Shown: piece by piece, positions 41,221 through 54,087 of the stretch
How positions within the stretch are numbered: the stretch's first letter is position 1
How the letters are laid out: every line of letters starts with the position of its first letter
Assembly (NCBI GenBank): GCA_000507305.1
Contig: DF239332.1
Span: forward strand, 113,097-177,096
DNA: 64,000 nucleotides
Source of the DNA: Breviolum minutum Mf 1.05b.01
Taxonomy: Eukaryota > Sar > Dinophyceae > Suessiales > Symbiodiniaceae
Reading direction: 5' to 3'
Translations under genes and position numbers: made by a program
The notes under the pieces: model-generated
The model's database searches: none
Told to the model about the DNA's origin: nothing
The model's input: the letters and a program-made list of their open reading frames with translations, nothing else

Positions 41221-41682
41221 CGGTAAATTATCTAGGATGGATGGATGGGCTGCGTGGTGGATTAGTGAAGTAACTAACACATGAACGATCACGACAAATG
41301 ACATCATGTTCTGCGGGCGGATTGATTGAAATGTATGAACATGTACACGTATGTCGTCAACTGTGAACTTGATGTATATTTTGGAATATACATATATATA
41401 TTTAATGTAGTGTAGGTGAACTGTGAACAGAAAGAAACCATGCAGTGGCAGTGCAGTGGCTTGAATGAATGTGTGTGTGTGAGTCAGTTTTTTCACATAT
41501 GTATCCCAGAATGTTTTTTGATTACATAACAGGTGTGATTAAACGGGTTTTGGTTTTGGCCATGATATTTGTTCCATCTCTGATGTGGTCCGCAGCCATT
41601 CTTCTCGTTTCCTTTTTTTTTGGCACACTACTCTACGACGTCACTACGTTATCGTTTACTTTGCCGCTCGTGTTCTGTCAAT

Positions 41683-42084
41683 ATGGCTTCATCAATGCCC
41701 CCTCCACCAGTTCCAGTGAAGCGTTTCAGTGATGCAAGGGTCATTGTCACTCCGAAAGCCAAGATCCGTAAAAGTTTTTGTTCAAAGACTTTGGAGACGT
41801 CGAAGACTTTGATGTCACCAGTGAAGAACAATTTGAATCATTCGGAAAGGCTTAGGAAACTCAAATCCAAAGAAGTTGAAGCTTTTAATTCGGACTTCGA
41901 GAAGAAATCCTTGAGGGCAATTTTAGCCGAATCTGAAAAGAAACAGAAACAATCCATTTCCATGGCAGTAGCAGTGGGTTCCTCTTCACGATCCAAAGGG
42001 TCTGTTGCTGCTGCTGCTGCTGCTGCTGCGACTCGGCCACTTTCAATGCGTCAGATTTCCCATGGCTGGTGGTGGTCCCCTTGA
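41683..42084 (+). CDS. Short basic protein with alanine tract, unrecognised
   Basis: ATG at 41683 (MASSMPPPPVPVKRFSDARV) opens about 133 codons. The sequence is basic and serine rich (TPKAKIRKSFCSKTLETSK), has a charged helical part (HSERLRKLKSKEVEAFNSDF) and a tract of eight alanines encoded by GCT repeats (about 42005-42030). It ends WWWSP and TGA, the tail probably being read-through into an intron. It may be the first exon of a gene continuing to the right. No family recognised. Confidence 0.45.
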   Translation: MASSMPPPPVPVKRFSDARVIVTPKAKIRKSFCSKTLETSKTLMSPVKNNLNHSERLRKLKSKEVEAFNSDFEKKSLRAILAESEKKQKQSISMAVAVGSSSRSKGSVAAAAAAAATRPLSMRQISHGWWWSP

Positions 42085-45000
42085 AAATAAACGATCAATT
42101 TATCAAATGATTACATGATTACATGATACTATTACTATTGAATGTAGGTTTTTGTTTTGTTTTGCTTTTGCTTGGAGTTTGATGTTCACTGTTTGAATGA
42201 AATTAAACATGTGAGTCTGAGTCTGAGTCTATGATAAACAGGACCTTATGTTTGGAGGACCTTTTCGCCAGCCATATGAAGTTTTCAGTTTGGCAATGAA
42301 GATCAGTAGATAGTAGATCATGGAATGCCACCATTCCCATTCCCGTGGACTGTGGGTGTGCTTCACTGGGATCATGATTGGGATGTGATTCCATGGTTGA
42401 TACGATGATGTGATGTGTTCAATAATTGCTCTCAATTGCCGGCATCGTGATTAGTTTCGTGTGCCAGCGTGTGCCACATTCGTAGACTTCTTTGTTTGTG
42501 TGTGTAGTAGCCTTCTCTTGACCGGTCGACCAGTCATTGAGTCAAGGGAGGTGTCACGATAGACGCTGGCAACAGGCCGCAAGACGTTGAGACAGAAACG
42601 TCCGTTCGTGTGGATCATGTGTTGGATGGTGTGAACATTTAGGTCCTTTTAAAGTATGCTATAAACATATAATATTGCTGATTGTATGTAGATTCGACTA
42701 GACAATTAGTAACTGGCACTGCTTGTCAACCCAAAGGTTGGTATTTCTTTCTTTCTCTTTTTGCAAGGTTCAGGTCAGCCGTGACATGGGTATCGGTATT
42801 AAATTGTTTCTTACAATTGGTGCAAATTGGTTTGGTTCCGATCTTTAGCTACCCTGGTTCTCTCTAGTAATGCCTTGCGAGGTGGAATTAGAAAAATCCA
42901 ACGGACCAACGGGTAATTCCAGCCTGATTGTCACGTGCACAGAGTGCACAGGCTGATGCAAGAGGATGCTGCGAGGCCAGATGAACCTTTTGTTTTCTTT
43001 ATTTCCGTTGCTGATTCCAAACGTCCAAACCAAACCCTAATTCTCATCTGATCCTTGTCATTTGATTGACTGAGTTCTCAAAATGATTTAGCAACTGGGC
43101 AGTCACCATAGCAGCAATGGCCTGTCCAGCCAGCCTAGAAGTTTTTGATGGCACAGAGATGGCAGAATGTAGCTTGAGCTGGTTTATTGAACAATTGGTC
43201 GTTCACTGCTCACATTTTTTTTTGATTTTTTGATGTTTATGGGTCCATGGGTCCATGGGTCACTAGTCGATCTCTTTGTCTGTTGATTAGTTGAAAACCA
43301 GGTGAACGGGTGAAATATACGTTGATGAGATGTACTCTGGATTTGGATTTGATATTGATATGTTTGTTTGACAAATATGGCAGTATGACAGTATGAGAAG
43401 TACAAAGAAAAAACCAAGGTTTATTGTTCATCATGCTTGGCCCAATGACATATTCATTGGCGCTGTCAATTGTCATCTGAATCTGAATTTGAGTTGCAAC
43501 AGTTGCAACCAATCTAGTCTAGCAACAAACATCAAACAATCAATTCAATCATTCCCTCCGTCACTACCCACAGGAGTGTGAAACTAAAAAATCACATGAG
43601 TCAACGGTTAGCAGTTTTCTGGGTGGTTGACTTTGAATCTCATGACCTCATGACCACTGTTATGCGTAGCTCAGCCTTACATAGTTGTGGTAGCACATGC
43701 AATATACATAATATACATACGTTATATACATACACTTAAGACTTAAGACTCCTTCTCCGTCAGGCCTTTTGGTGCTTGGACATTGCTGTGTATTGTCATT
43801 GCCAATAACTCATTGATTGTGGGATTGGATCTGGAAGAGTTGAAGAGTGGAGGGACAGCGGACCTAGATGTTCACCCATTTATCCGGCATATCATTTTGG
43901 TTTTGGCAAGGTTTTGTTGGTTGCTGCTTTGAGTTTGTTATGTGATGTTATTCTGATTCTGCGAGTTATTGTTATTGTTGTTGTCATATTGAAGCTAGTC
44001 TTCCGAACAATCATGATGAGAAAGTAAGGTCATCATATCGAACCTTGAATTTCAGTAGGCAATTAAATAAGTTTACTGATCAGCCGATGATGATGTGATG
44101 AGCGATGAGGTCACCATACACTGGTTCCTGTCTAGTTGGCACCTCAGACTGCAGATTTGCAGGGTCAGTTGTCAAATGGATCATTATAATTCATTTAGTT
44201 TCTGTTTTTTATTTTAAGCTGAAAGCTGGTTTAGGAATTTAGGGATGGATGGATTGATGTCCTCATGGAGGTTTCTTGTTTGCTTCTTGTTTCGGTAAAC
44301 AAACGCCGAGTTTGATTGATTGTTATGTGTGATTAGCATGTTCAGCCGCATGAGAGCATGAAACATGGCATGAAATTCGGCAAGAGATCGAATCTGAGAT
44401 ACTCCTATACACTATCTCTGAAGTGGTTCATGGTCTTGGAAACACCTGATTCTAGCTATCCAAGCACGATGAACACCATACGTGACAAGATGCTTCCTTA
44501 GGCGCGAAAAGCGATGATTGAGTTTCATCCGTGAGGCACGCTTTCTGGTTCATTGATTGCCCCTAACTTCTCATTCACTGGTTGGTTGGTAGGTCGATTT
44601 CTACCAAGAGTGAAGATTGAGTGAAACTAAGTACGGGAACGAACCTTCTATACAAATATACTTCTGATTTTGACGCCAAGAATTTAATATCGATTTATCA
44701 TGACACGAACTCTAACTGAGACTTCTAGCTTTTGCCTACACCAGGACAGATTTTTTCTGCAAACAAAAATGTTTTTCATTGCTAAATCGTTGGGGTAGGG
44801 TTTGGTTTGGTGGGTTCTGCTTGGGTTAAATAAGGTTGGAGTGTTGTATTATATTGACACTTTTTGATTTATGATATCTTATCTTGAAAACAGAAAACAC
44901 ATAGCAAATAGACAATACATAAGACAAACAAACAGATATGTCCCCAACCTGCAACCCAGAGAGCATTGAACATTCTGATTGACAAACAACGTTCATTCTG

Positions 45001-45582
45001 TGAATGACGGTATTTAGAGACTACATGTAGTGTAATCACTGGAAACCGGACCCTGAGCTCAACGTGCATTCAACATGACCACTCATATATAGTATCAAAA
45101 CACTAAAGTAAGCATTTGTTGATTTTAATTTGAATTCTTAATTTCGTTTTCCCAGCTGCATCTCTTATCTTTTCCACGGTGACTGTGCCTGTGCATTTCC
45201 AGGTCTCTGCGAACCCTTGTGTCTCAGGGCACTTCACACTCCCTTTGTCGAATTGATGTTTGGTTTGGGGCCCTGGACTATGTTTGCACGTGTTTGCCAG
45301 AGATGTGAGAAAGTATGTTAGGACGAGAAAACCTTGTGTTTATGTGTTTTACATGTACATAATGTAGATTTGATTTGTGGCTGCTAGGCCTATGTTTTTT
45401 TTGTTGTGGCTAGAACTGGAATGGCACTGATATGATAGTTAGTGGATGTCCAACTGATTCTGATTCAACTGATTCGGCTGTGGTACTGGTAGTGTTTTCT
45501 CAAAATGCATAGATTCGTAGTCACTCTGCAGTATTCAGGGCTTAAGCTGGTTTGCTAGAAACTTTATTCTTGGTTTTGCATC
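42085..45582. other. Non-coding stretch
   Basis: About 3.5 kb without a supportable gene. Sequence is AT-rich with many short echoed phrases (for example GAGTCTGAGTCTGAGTCT near 42213-42230 and CATGGGTCCATGGGTC near 43245-43260). Probably intron or intergenic host DNA. Confidence 0.4.
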
Positions 45583-46402
45583 ATGGAGCCCAACCAAGTG
45601 AACAACATTGTGTTCAAGAATGTGAAGATCGTAGGTTCGAACATCAACGTCAATATACAGCCGATTGTGATGGGTGGCCATGCACCTGTCCTTTCTAGCA
45701 CCTCGGGGAACAACAACAACCTACCTGGTGCCCATTTTCCTCCAAGGACTCCACAACCTCCTCAAGGTCCCAAGGTTCCAGTAACTGACTCAGTGTTTGA
45801 AGGCGATGAGTCTGAGGATGATGATCATGATAGCTTTGAAAACAATGATGATGATGGTTCAGATGACAATGGTCCTGGTGACCAGGGTCATGGAGGTGGT
45901 TTAAACATGATCAGCACATGGCAAAAAGATTTTCCGGCCATATGTGACATCAGTGAAAATGAGACTACACATTCCAAGTCGACCCACGTCTCCATCGCAG
46001 AGACCCAAGAAATTGAACCACTTGAACTTGGTGAAGTTCAAGAAGTTGAGGACAAAGGTTGGGGAAAAGAACGATCATGCGAAGTCAGGGTCAGAATCGA
46101 AATCGACATGTTCCAAGATAGGGCGAAAGCATGCTTCATCCTCACACTCTTCTACGGCACGTAAGAATGACATGGGTGGATCTAGCAATGTGGTTGAACG
46201 CCCATCCTCTTCAGCCCAAGCACATTTCCGTCGTCTCAATGCATTTGTGTTGGACTTGGATGAGGATCCCCAGGAAAGCCCAGAGCCAGAATCATTGTTT
46301 TCTCCATCTCCATCTCCCACAGGGGATCATCTTCCCAGTGCCAGTGGCAGTGAGTGTGACCACACAGAGACGGAGATGAATGAGGAAGAGCCTAAGCCAT
46401 GA
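45583..46402 (+). CDS. Large host gene B, exon 1 (acidic, disordered; two frames)
   Basis: ATG at 45583 (MEPNQVNNIVFKNVKIVGSN) opens a protein with a proline-rich stretch and a long acidic run (GDESEDDDHDSFENNDDDG). The first frame looks coding to about 46050 (EPLELGEVQEVEDKG); from there the neighbouring frame looks better (KNDHAKSGSESKSTCSKIG, then FVLDLDEDPQESPEPESLF) and runs to a stop at 46402. Either a one- or two-base indel lies near 46050-46065 in GGTTGGGGAAAAGA, or the first frame ends at the GTAAGA donor at 46161. It is probably a disordered nuclear protein part; no family recognised. Confidence 0.45.
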
Positions 46403-47960
46403 CCCTGAGCAGGGAGACTCAAACTGAGAATTCTGTCTGTCTCCTGTCTTAGGATTTGATTTTGTTAGATGAAGACTGTCCGCAGTCACTCGTTCTTCTA
46501 TCCTGCTCATACTTTAGAGTGCAGGATAAATTTGTGGTGTTTTTGGCAAATACTGGAAGCAAGGATAAGGAGGTAGGATATCAAGCTACGTTCTCCTTGT
46601 CTTTGTTCACAAGATGTCATTAGATTCCCCTGCTGTATGCTCTTGACTCTTGACAATTTGTGTGTGAGTGTTCCTTTCCAATTTGGAAACATAGATATTA
46701 GATAGCACGATCACGATATGGAATTTAAACAGAACTGTATATCATTTCTTAACTGACTACTGAATACGTTGGGCTACATTATTTTCGAAAAGTTTGCATC
46801 AAGATGGATGTCGGTGGTCATGGAAAAAGTTTGTATTTTTTGTTTTTTGCTTAACATGAGACATTAGACATGGAATGAATCGATTGGTACACTCCAGTGT
46901 CAAGAGCACGTTCGATGTATCTTTAAGTGTGCAGCCCTCTTGCACGGCTAGTTGGGTTTGATGTGTTTTTTCTTGACGTTTGCTATTAAATGTGTTTTGA
47001 CGGTCGTGAAGGAAAGGAATGTGCAACGTTGGCAGCATGCTGATGGTTGCCTAGACTGTCAAACAATGTTTCTGTGTACCTGCCAAACGACTGCGGGGTG
47101 TCGGGCTATGTGTTTTGTATTTGTTTTTGTATTTGTGTCGGGCATGGTGTCTGACAGACTTCCAAATCCACAGGTGAAATAATTCATTGGAGGGCTGCTT
47201 TTCAGATTGAAGATCATACATTGCACAAAAACAAAGCAGGGACTGTGAGGAAAAGAAACAAGTTTGGAGTTTGCAAAGTTTGGAGTTGGCAGACCCCAAG
47301 GTCAGCTTTGATGATTTCCAGATGTGTGATGTGCAGTTCTACGTTTATCTGTAAACATATGTATAGTGCATTTAGGCACACATACACAAACACACACACA
47401 CACACATACAAATATAGACATACACACACATACACTGGGACTCAATCCATTTGTTTGCTGCAGGCAAACATGGAAGAGGGAAACCCTAAGATGTTGGAAC
47501 CCGGCTATCTAGGCTATCTAGCTCCTATTTTCAATTTTCCTATTTCCATTCCTTCTTTATTCTTAGGTTTTAATTTTCCTAGTTCTGATTTGCAATTTCA
47601 TATGTTGGATTCTGACACCCAATAACTGTTAGCAGGTAAATTTACAACTCTTGTTATCTCTGGCCTCTTCCTTGTTTATTTACCAGTGACAAGTGACAAG
47701 AGACGTTGAAGATGTTGTGAGATGAAGTTGTGACGTTGAACAGAATTTGTACAGCTGCGCAACTATGTGTTTCTCGTTGTTATATTATGTATTCTAATTG
47801 CGCCTCCCAAATCTTATTCATAAATTAGATTCTATGATTTTTTTTATTATGTTCAAACTTGAAACAGATAATCAGTGTTATTATAGTTTTATCTAAATTG
47901 ATTTTTGTGATTCCAGATGAATATGCATTGAACAGCCAACCATTTCCTCAAACCCCGGCA
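46403..47960. other. Intron-like stretch
   Basis: No gene supported. Contains a CA microsatellite (about 47389-47406) and AT-rich sequence. It precedes the large minisatellite. Confidence 0.4.
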
Positions 47961-47969
47961 GTATGTATC

Positions 47970-49285
47970 ACCAGAACCAGGTTCGTCACTATAGTCATTT
48001 GTCTCACCAGGACCAAGCTTTCAGATGAGCAGTCTCACCAGGATCAGGTCTAAACCTATCATTTCAGATGAGATGTCTCACCAGAACTAGGCCCACCCCC
48101 CTCTTCAGATGAGATGCCCCACCAGGACTAGCTCTAAGCCCTCCATTTCAGGTGAGACGTCTCACCAGGACCAGGTCTAAGCCTACCATGTCAGATGAGA
48201 TGTCTCACCAGAACTAGGCTCACCACCCTCTTCAGATGAGATGCCTCACCAGGACTAGGTCTAAGCCACCCCATTTCAGATGAGCAGTCTCACCAGAACT
48301 AGGCTCACCCCCCCTCTCCAGATGAGATGCCTCACCAAGACTAGGTCTAAGCTCTCCATTTCATTTCAGGTGAGACACCTCACCACATGAGATGCTTCAC
48401 CAGCACTAGGTCTAAACCATCCATTTCAGGTGAGAAGTCTCACCAGGATCAGGTCTAAGCCTACCATGTCAGATGAGATGTCTCACCAGAACTAGGCTCA
48501 CCCCCCCTCTTCAGATGAGATGCCTCACCAGGACAAGGTCTAAGCCATCCATTTCAGGTGAGACTCCTCACCAGGACTAGGTCTAAGCCTACCATTTCAG
48601 ATGAGATGTCTCACCAGAACTAGGCTCACCCCCCCTCTTCAGATGAGATGCCTCACCAGGACAAGGTCTAAGCCATCCATTTCAGGTGAGACTCCTCACC
48701 AGGACTAGGTCTAAGCCTACCATTTCAGATGAGATGTCTCACCAGAACTAGGCTCACCCCCCCTCTTCAGATGAGATGCCTCACCAGAACTAGGTCTAAG
48801 CCATCCATTTCAGGTGAGCAGATCAATTCCGATGAGATGTCTCACCAGAACTAGGCCCACCTCCCTTTCCAGATGAGACGCCTCACCAGGACTAGGTCTC
48901 AGCCTTCCATTTCAGGTGAGACGCCTCACCAGGACCAGGTCTAAGCTTTATCATTTCAGATGAGATGTCTCACCAGAACTAGCCCATCACCCCCTTTCCA
49001 GATGAGATGCCTCACCAACACTAGCTCTAAGCCCTCCATTTCAGGTGAGATGCCTCACCAGGACCAGGTCTAAGCCTACCATGTCAGATGAGATGTCTCA
49101 CCAGAAATAGGCTCACCACCCCTCTTCAGATGAGATGCCTCACCAGGACTAGGTCTAAGCCATCCATTTCAGGTGAGACGCCTCACCAGAACCAGGTCTA
49201 AGCCTACCATGTCAGATGAGATGTCTCACCAGAACTAGGCCCACCTCCCTTTCCAGATGAGATGCCTCATCAGGACTTGTCTTAA
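47970..49285. repeat. Minisatellite, about 43-bp units in higher-order triplets
   Basis: About 30 tandem units of about 42-43 bases built on AGATGAGATGYCTCACCAG, then RACTAGGTCTAAGCC or AACTAGGCTCACCCCC. Three unit types alternate (ending in CACCCCCCCTCTT, CCATCCATTT or CTACCATGT), giving a higher-order period near 128 bases in the middle of the array. Many units contain the self-complementary pair GGTGAG and CTCACC around four bases (GGTGAGACGCCTCACC). The array sits in a presumed intron of gene B. Confidence 0.92.
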
Positions 49286-50027
49286 CTAACCTGTCCAGTG
49301 AGATAACCCATTGGGGCTGAATCAGGTTTTGTATAATTCTCACCTCCTCAAGGTTGGGTTTCGGAGTTTTTTTATTGAATGGAATTAGTTTTTTTAGTCT
49401 TAGAATATATTGTTATATGGTTTCAACACAATGGCAAATGAAATATTGGTTGAACCTTTCCTAGATTCCTAAGGAGCTTTGCCTCTATTGATGTTTATAT
49501 GTTTATTTTGAAAATCATTTCTATTGCTGTGGTTCCTGGTTCCCTTCACCACATATACGCTACGATCAGACTCTTATTATCATACCATTCATCAAACTTA
49601 ACATTAGTAACATACTTTAATTTCAATGTAGCACACATGTGTGATGTATACATGTAAATATATATATATATATTCATATAACATTGCATCAAAACTTATG
49701 ATGATTGTGTTACATTGAATGTCAACCACATCTGTTTTGCTGCCAGAATGTCAGTTCTGAAACTTTGCATTCTACAGCACTGACTGATTTGAGATTCAAC
49801 GTCAACATTTCATTTGAACTGGACATTTTGAGTTCATTTGAAGATTTTGTAGTTTTGGCTTGGGCCGAAGGGTGAGTCGCTTTTGCTAGTTTCTAGCTGT
49901 GAATCAGATTTGGGTTTTGGCACCATGGAAGAATCGAAAGGCTTACAATCTGCAACAAAGAAGGGACTGTTGCAGGGTGTGCGGCCAGAAGAAATAACCG
50001 CCACACATTGACATCTACAATCCAACT
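49286..50027. other. Intron-like stretch after the minisatellite
   Basis: AT-rich, with a TA microsatellite near 49660-49672. A short ATG-led stretch near 49925 (MEESKGLQSATKKGLLQG) may belong to an exon but cannot be joined to the frame that follows. Confidence 0.35.
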
Positions 50028-50276
50028 TTGACCATTGAGGATTTATGGGGTAGTGAAAACCCACCTACTGGTGGACACCTTCTTGATTTGGTGTTGACCT
50101 ACTACCAGGGTGAGACTGTTGATGTTCCCCTATATCATGAGACATCCGATGGGGTGAAAGCCAGATCAGTGGTTCGGTCACCTCTGAGCCGAGAGATCCA
50201 AGAATCCACCGTTGAGAGCTACAAGCAACGGATTTTCCGAGAATCGATCTCTCAGGTCGCAGCAGGCACGCACTGA
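50028..50276 (+). CDS. Large host gene B, internal exon
   Basis: An open frame reading LLDLVLTYYQGETVDVPLYH and RSVVRSPLSREIQESTVESY. The first codon is TTG, so the start is really a splice acceptor close by (for example AG near 50039-50040). It ends with a stop at 50276, with a possible donor shortly before. No known domain was recognised. Placed in gene B by strand and spacing. Confidence 0.45.
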   Translation: MTIEDLWGSENPPTGGHLLDLVLTYYQGETVDVPLYHETSDGVKARSVVRSPLSREIQESTVESYKQRIFRESISQVAAGTH

Positions 50277-51149
50277 AATGAGGTGTTGATGTGCATTTAA
50301 GATATCTCTTTGTATCCATCCACCAGTGGTTCTTGCAATGTGTAATTAATCCTGACAAGTGTCATTACAAAGAACGCTACAAATTCGCATATATTGATTT
50401 ATACAATGCACGACCAGTTTATTCTGTGGATGCATCTTGATTAGGAGAATGCAAACAATTTTTGGTTGTCCATTGTTTGTACGTTGTACATATATGATTG
50501 ATATTCAATATTCTGTACTTGAACTCGAAAAGTAACTTTAAAAAAGGCATGCAGCATACGGCGTACGGCATACTCTGTGAAGCATAATCATAGCCATGAA
50601 TATTCAAAATACAGATGGATCTGTTTGTGGATGCCTGGTTGTGACGTAGGATTTGCTGCTTTCCTTGTACTTCGTAGCTACTCCCCTGGCAGTCCTAACA
50701 TAGTTCTGAAATTGTACACCATGACCGCCTTTCAGTACTGATGTAATTATTTGATTCATGAAGAGGAAGAATGGTGTTGATTTCCAAATGTATCCTGATG
50801 TAGCAGATTGAAAGCACTACATTGCATATATTGCTAGTATTGCTATTCTGATCTGGCCTGTTCTAGCTGCCACACCGACACAACCTTATGCTCAATTCAA
50901 AATCAGATTTGCAATCCAAGGGGCCCAACATCTAATCACTGACAAGCTTTGCATTGTTTGGGATCCTGATTGCACTGTGTTGATCATTGATATTCGATTA
51001 ATTTATTTCACATGATGTTGAACGTTGTTTTGTTCATGCTGATTAATTCAAGTACCACGTATCATTCTCTCTTTCGACTAACTTACCCTTTGTCGTGTCC
51101 CATCCGTGTGTGAGGCGAACCAATCTTCAAGTGGAAGAGCAGTGCCAAG
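50277..51149. other. Intron-like stretch
   Basis: No coding signal. AT-rich with scattered short repeats. Confidence 0.4.
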
Positions 51150-51507
51150 ATGTGGCCAGCAGAAGCGGGAACATGGAATCACCGTCTGGAAGCCGTCTAC
51201 CAGGCTCATGAGGAGAATCCAACACATGGTATGGTGAAACCGGTGGTTGAGCGAGGGCTGAAGCAAGTGAAGTTTGTTCATTATGCAATTCCTGATCGGG
51301 TTTGGGAGGTCTTCATCACAACTCACAACACATTTCATCAGGGAAGTTCAGCATCGTTCAAAGAATACTTGGAGGAGTCTCTGAAAATGGAAGCTGCTTG
51401 GGAGGGTGAAGTTATGAGAACAGGCATCCATTCTTCCAATCCGCGGTATAAGCAGGAGTACAAGGATTTTGTTCTCAAGCGAAGTACCTTTATCACTTTT
51501 CAATCAG
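51150..51507 (+). CDS. Large host gene B, internal exon
   Basis: The frame reads MWPAEAGTWNHRLEAVYQAH, then VERGLKQVKFVHYAIPDRVW and YKQEYKDFVLKRSTF, and ends at a GT donor at 51508 after TCAG. A mostly helical protein without recognised domain. The next exon (51824) continues in similar style. Confidence 0.5.
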
Positions 51508-51823
51508 GTTTTTTCTTAGTTGTTGTTACTTCATACTCACTAGTCATTTGTATTCTTCTGGATCACTGGATGATAACATACTATTACAGATTTACCAATG
51601 TGGGAGCTGACTTTTGGGACTGGACAGACTGAATTATTGTTCGGAATCAACATGTGGCCCACCATCAATGGATGATTCCAAAATTTTCACATAACACCTC
51701 AAACAAGGACAAGGATGCAAGCATAATGCGTGCACATTTACGTTTTAAGTCTTATGTAGTTTTGTCATCATCTTTAGTCTTCCTATCCATCATTGGACAT
51801 ACACAGTCCGTGATTGAATCGAG

Positions 51824-52086
51824 GTATGTACTTCAAAGACTGGGACATGTTTCGGAAAGCGTTGAGCCTGACCCATGTTCTGAAGAGCAAGTACCCGATT
51901 TGGAATGAATGCAAGGACTTCTGGAACAAACACGTGGATTTTATCGGAAGTGATATGGACCCATGTGCCGTCATTGCCACCATGCACCAGGTGATGCTCC
52001 TGATTGTTGGGAACATGTCGAAATACTATCGTCCGGACCATGTTGCTGTTGTGCTTCAACATGCTTTGAGACATTGTGTGGGGTAG
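51824..52086 (+). CDS. Large host gene B, internal exon
   Basis: Begins after the AG at 51822-51823 and reads MYFKDWDMFRKALSLTHVLK, YPIWNECKDFWNKHVDF and MHQVMLLIVGNMSKYYR. Helical and tryptophan-rich; no family named. The frame stops at 52086, with a GT just before the last codons (CATTGTGTGGGG) that could be the donor. Confidence 0.5.
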
Positions 52087-53006
52087 CCCAGTGCCCAGAC
52101 ACTGACATGGAAGCATTGAACACTGGTTTCATTAGCTAGACTGTTCGTTGGGTTCAGCACACTGTCACTTCAATGATTCAATGACTTCAAGATTTCGATC
52201 GGAACTTAAACAAGTCTGACAGTCTGAATTGCTGATTGACTTACTGACTAGTACCCATTAGTTTCCTTTTGCGTAAATTTGTATTTCTCGACTCGACTCG
52301 TAGGGAGTCATAGCTGTACATCCTAACATTGCAACTGTTGACTTCCATAGTGCTGAGGAACGTAAGAAATGCTAGAAAGGAGGAGGTGAAACAAAAAGGA
52401 TAAGGTGAATTAAGGTGAAGCGGTGAAGCAAAAAAAAAAAGGTAGTCAATACTAATGCACTAAACTACCTCAAAAAAAAATGTTATGGTTTACATAAGTA
52501 GCCATTACATGATTTGCTGATGAGTCAACAAATGTGAGAACTCAAACCTAACAACTGTCCGACTGTCTGACTGACTGAAAAAAAAGGAAGAAATGAAATC
52601 CCTGGAACCTGGAACAAGTTACAGAGAATATATTTTCTGCCTCTTCGTTTTGGAGGCTCTTGGGTTATTGACAAGTATGTTGAAATTTTTGTTTGGTATT
52701 ACATGATGCACACCTGTGTGGGTGTGGGACTTGAGGACCATACAAAAAAAAACGTATTGACAAATTGACATTTTGACTTTGATTTTCTGTCTATGCTATG
52801 CATGCACTGCACAGGCTTTTCTAACATCAGGGGACAGTCATAGGATTCCAATCCATTCCAACCATTCCCTCCTCAAAACAAGTCGGGCCATTCATGCGAT
52901 GGCTACGGAACAATGTGTGTGTTAAGCCAAAGCAGATTGAATCTGACTGACTTAGTTCCCAATTCCTTCCTCCTCCGATTCCTTCATTGATTTCCCTACT
53001 GCTCAG
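52087..53006. other. Intron-like stretch
   Basis: No gene supported. Poly-A tracts near 52431-52440 and 52471-52480, then T-rich sequence ahead of the next acceptor. Confidence 0.4.
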
Positions 53007-53495
53007 GTTCCGAAAGCCGCAGCCAAGACATCCGGAGAACGTTTGCCTACTTGGTCTTTCAAGCATTGGAATGATGATGCTGGTAAGATGAACCTGATCA
53101 ATCTTCCAATGAATGAAAGTCAAGTTGTCAAGAAAATGACAAGGAATGATGACACTCCAACTGACAATGCTGACGGTAGCAACACCAAGTCTAACAAGAA
53201 GCGTGGTCTTTGCTCACAAGAAGTGCTCATTGGTTTGGCATCTCATGGTGTTCATGTTGATCCCAAGAAACAAAAGCTTGTTACACCATCAGGGGCCTCA
53301 GGAAGTGCTCTAGAGACTCCTGCTCCCTCATCTGTGGCTACACAGGCACTCGACGGCGACAGTGACAATGACGGTGCTGCCACAGAAGCTTTGGATCATG
53401 ATGATGGCCCCGTGCTCTCATCCAAGAGAAGCTTGGGTTGTCAGTTTCATGTGCCTGCTAGTTGTGATTTGTGTATTCTTGTGTTTGTTGTATGA
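53007..53495 (+). CDS. Large host gene B, internal exon (disordered)
   Basis: After CTCAG at 53002-53006 the frame reads VPKAAAKTSGERLPTWSFKH, then a polar, disordered region (NKKRGLCSQEVLIGLASHG, SSVATQALDGDSDNDGAATE) and SSKRS. The remaining codons to the stop at 53495 are hydrophobic and cysteine rich and are probably intron. No family recognised. Confidence 0.5.
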   Translation, partial: VPKAAAKTSGERLPTWSFKHWNDDAGKMNLINLPMNESQVVKKMTRNDDTPTDNADGSNTKSNKKRGLCSQEVLIGLASHGVHVDPKKQKLVTPSGASGSALETPAPSSVATQALDGDSDNDGAATEALDHDDGPVLSSKRSLGCQFHVPASCDLCILVFVV

Positions 53496-54087
53496 GTTTG
53501 ACATATGTAATGTCACATCATCACCGCATCACATGTCTAGATACAGTGTTTGGAGACTAACACATCACAAACATGTCAACACACAGCAAATATGGTAGAT
53601 TTCAGAATGGCCAGTCAAGGGGACTGGGCTCATGTAGGAATATTGTTAAGTGTTAATGTTTGGATAGGTTTGGTTTGGTATATATTCATTTTTACGAGTC
53701 CTAGCCCAGTCCCATCTCTTGAACTGTTCCATGATCAATGTTCCATCTTTGAATTTGTGGAGCAAACAGTTTGAACTTTTGTGTGATGACTGCTGTACAA
53801 AAAAACATTTTCTTGGTTTATTGAAAGATGGATTGATGCAACAACAGAAGGACGTAACATACATCAAAAAAAATGCTTACTTTATTTAGATTGTTTGAAG
53901 TTATCTCACGTCACTTCACGTGACTGTTTTTTTTCTGGAGTCCGAGTGAAGTTGTGAAGGGTGAAGAAAGCTAATGATGTAAATGGAGTATCAATGTTTT
54001 CTGGCAGGGTGCATTGGCAAACATTCAACTTTAGAGTGGTAGAGACGGTATATAGTAGACAGTGAGTCTTTCTCACAACTTCTCCAG
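53496..54087. other. Intron-like stretch
   Basis: No coding motif. T-rich tract and several AG sites near its end, with CTCCAG at 54082-54087 as the likely acceptor of the next exon. Confidence 0.35.

Noticed and set aside
40774..41496. A 240-codon minus-strand frame rich in serine, histidine, proline and isoleucine
   Set aside because: It is the translation of the tetranucleotide array at 40845-41220 and contains the ambiguous base; it has no motif or start context.
47970..49285. CRISPR-like array
   Set aside because: The repeats are contiguous degenerate minisatellite units without unique spacers of constant length, in a eukaryotic context.
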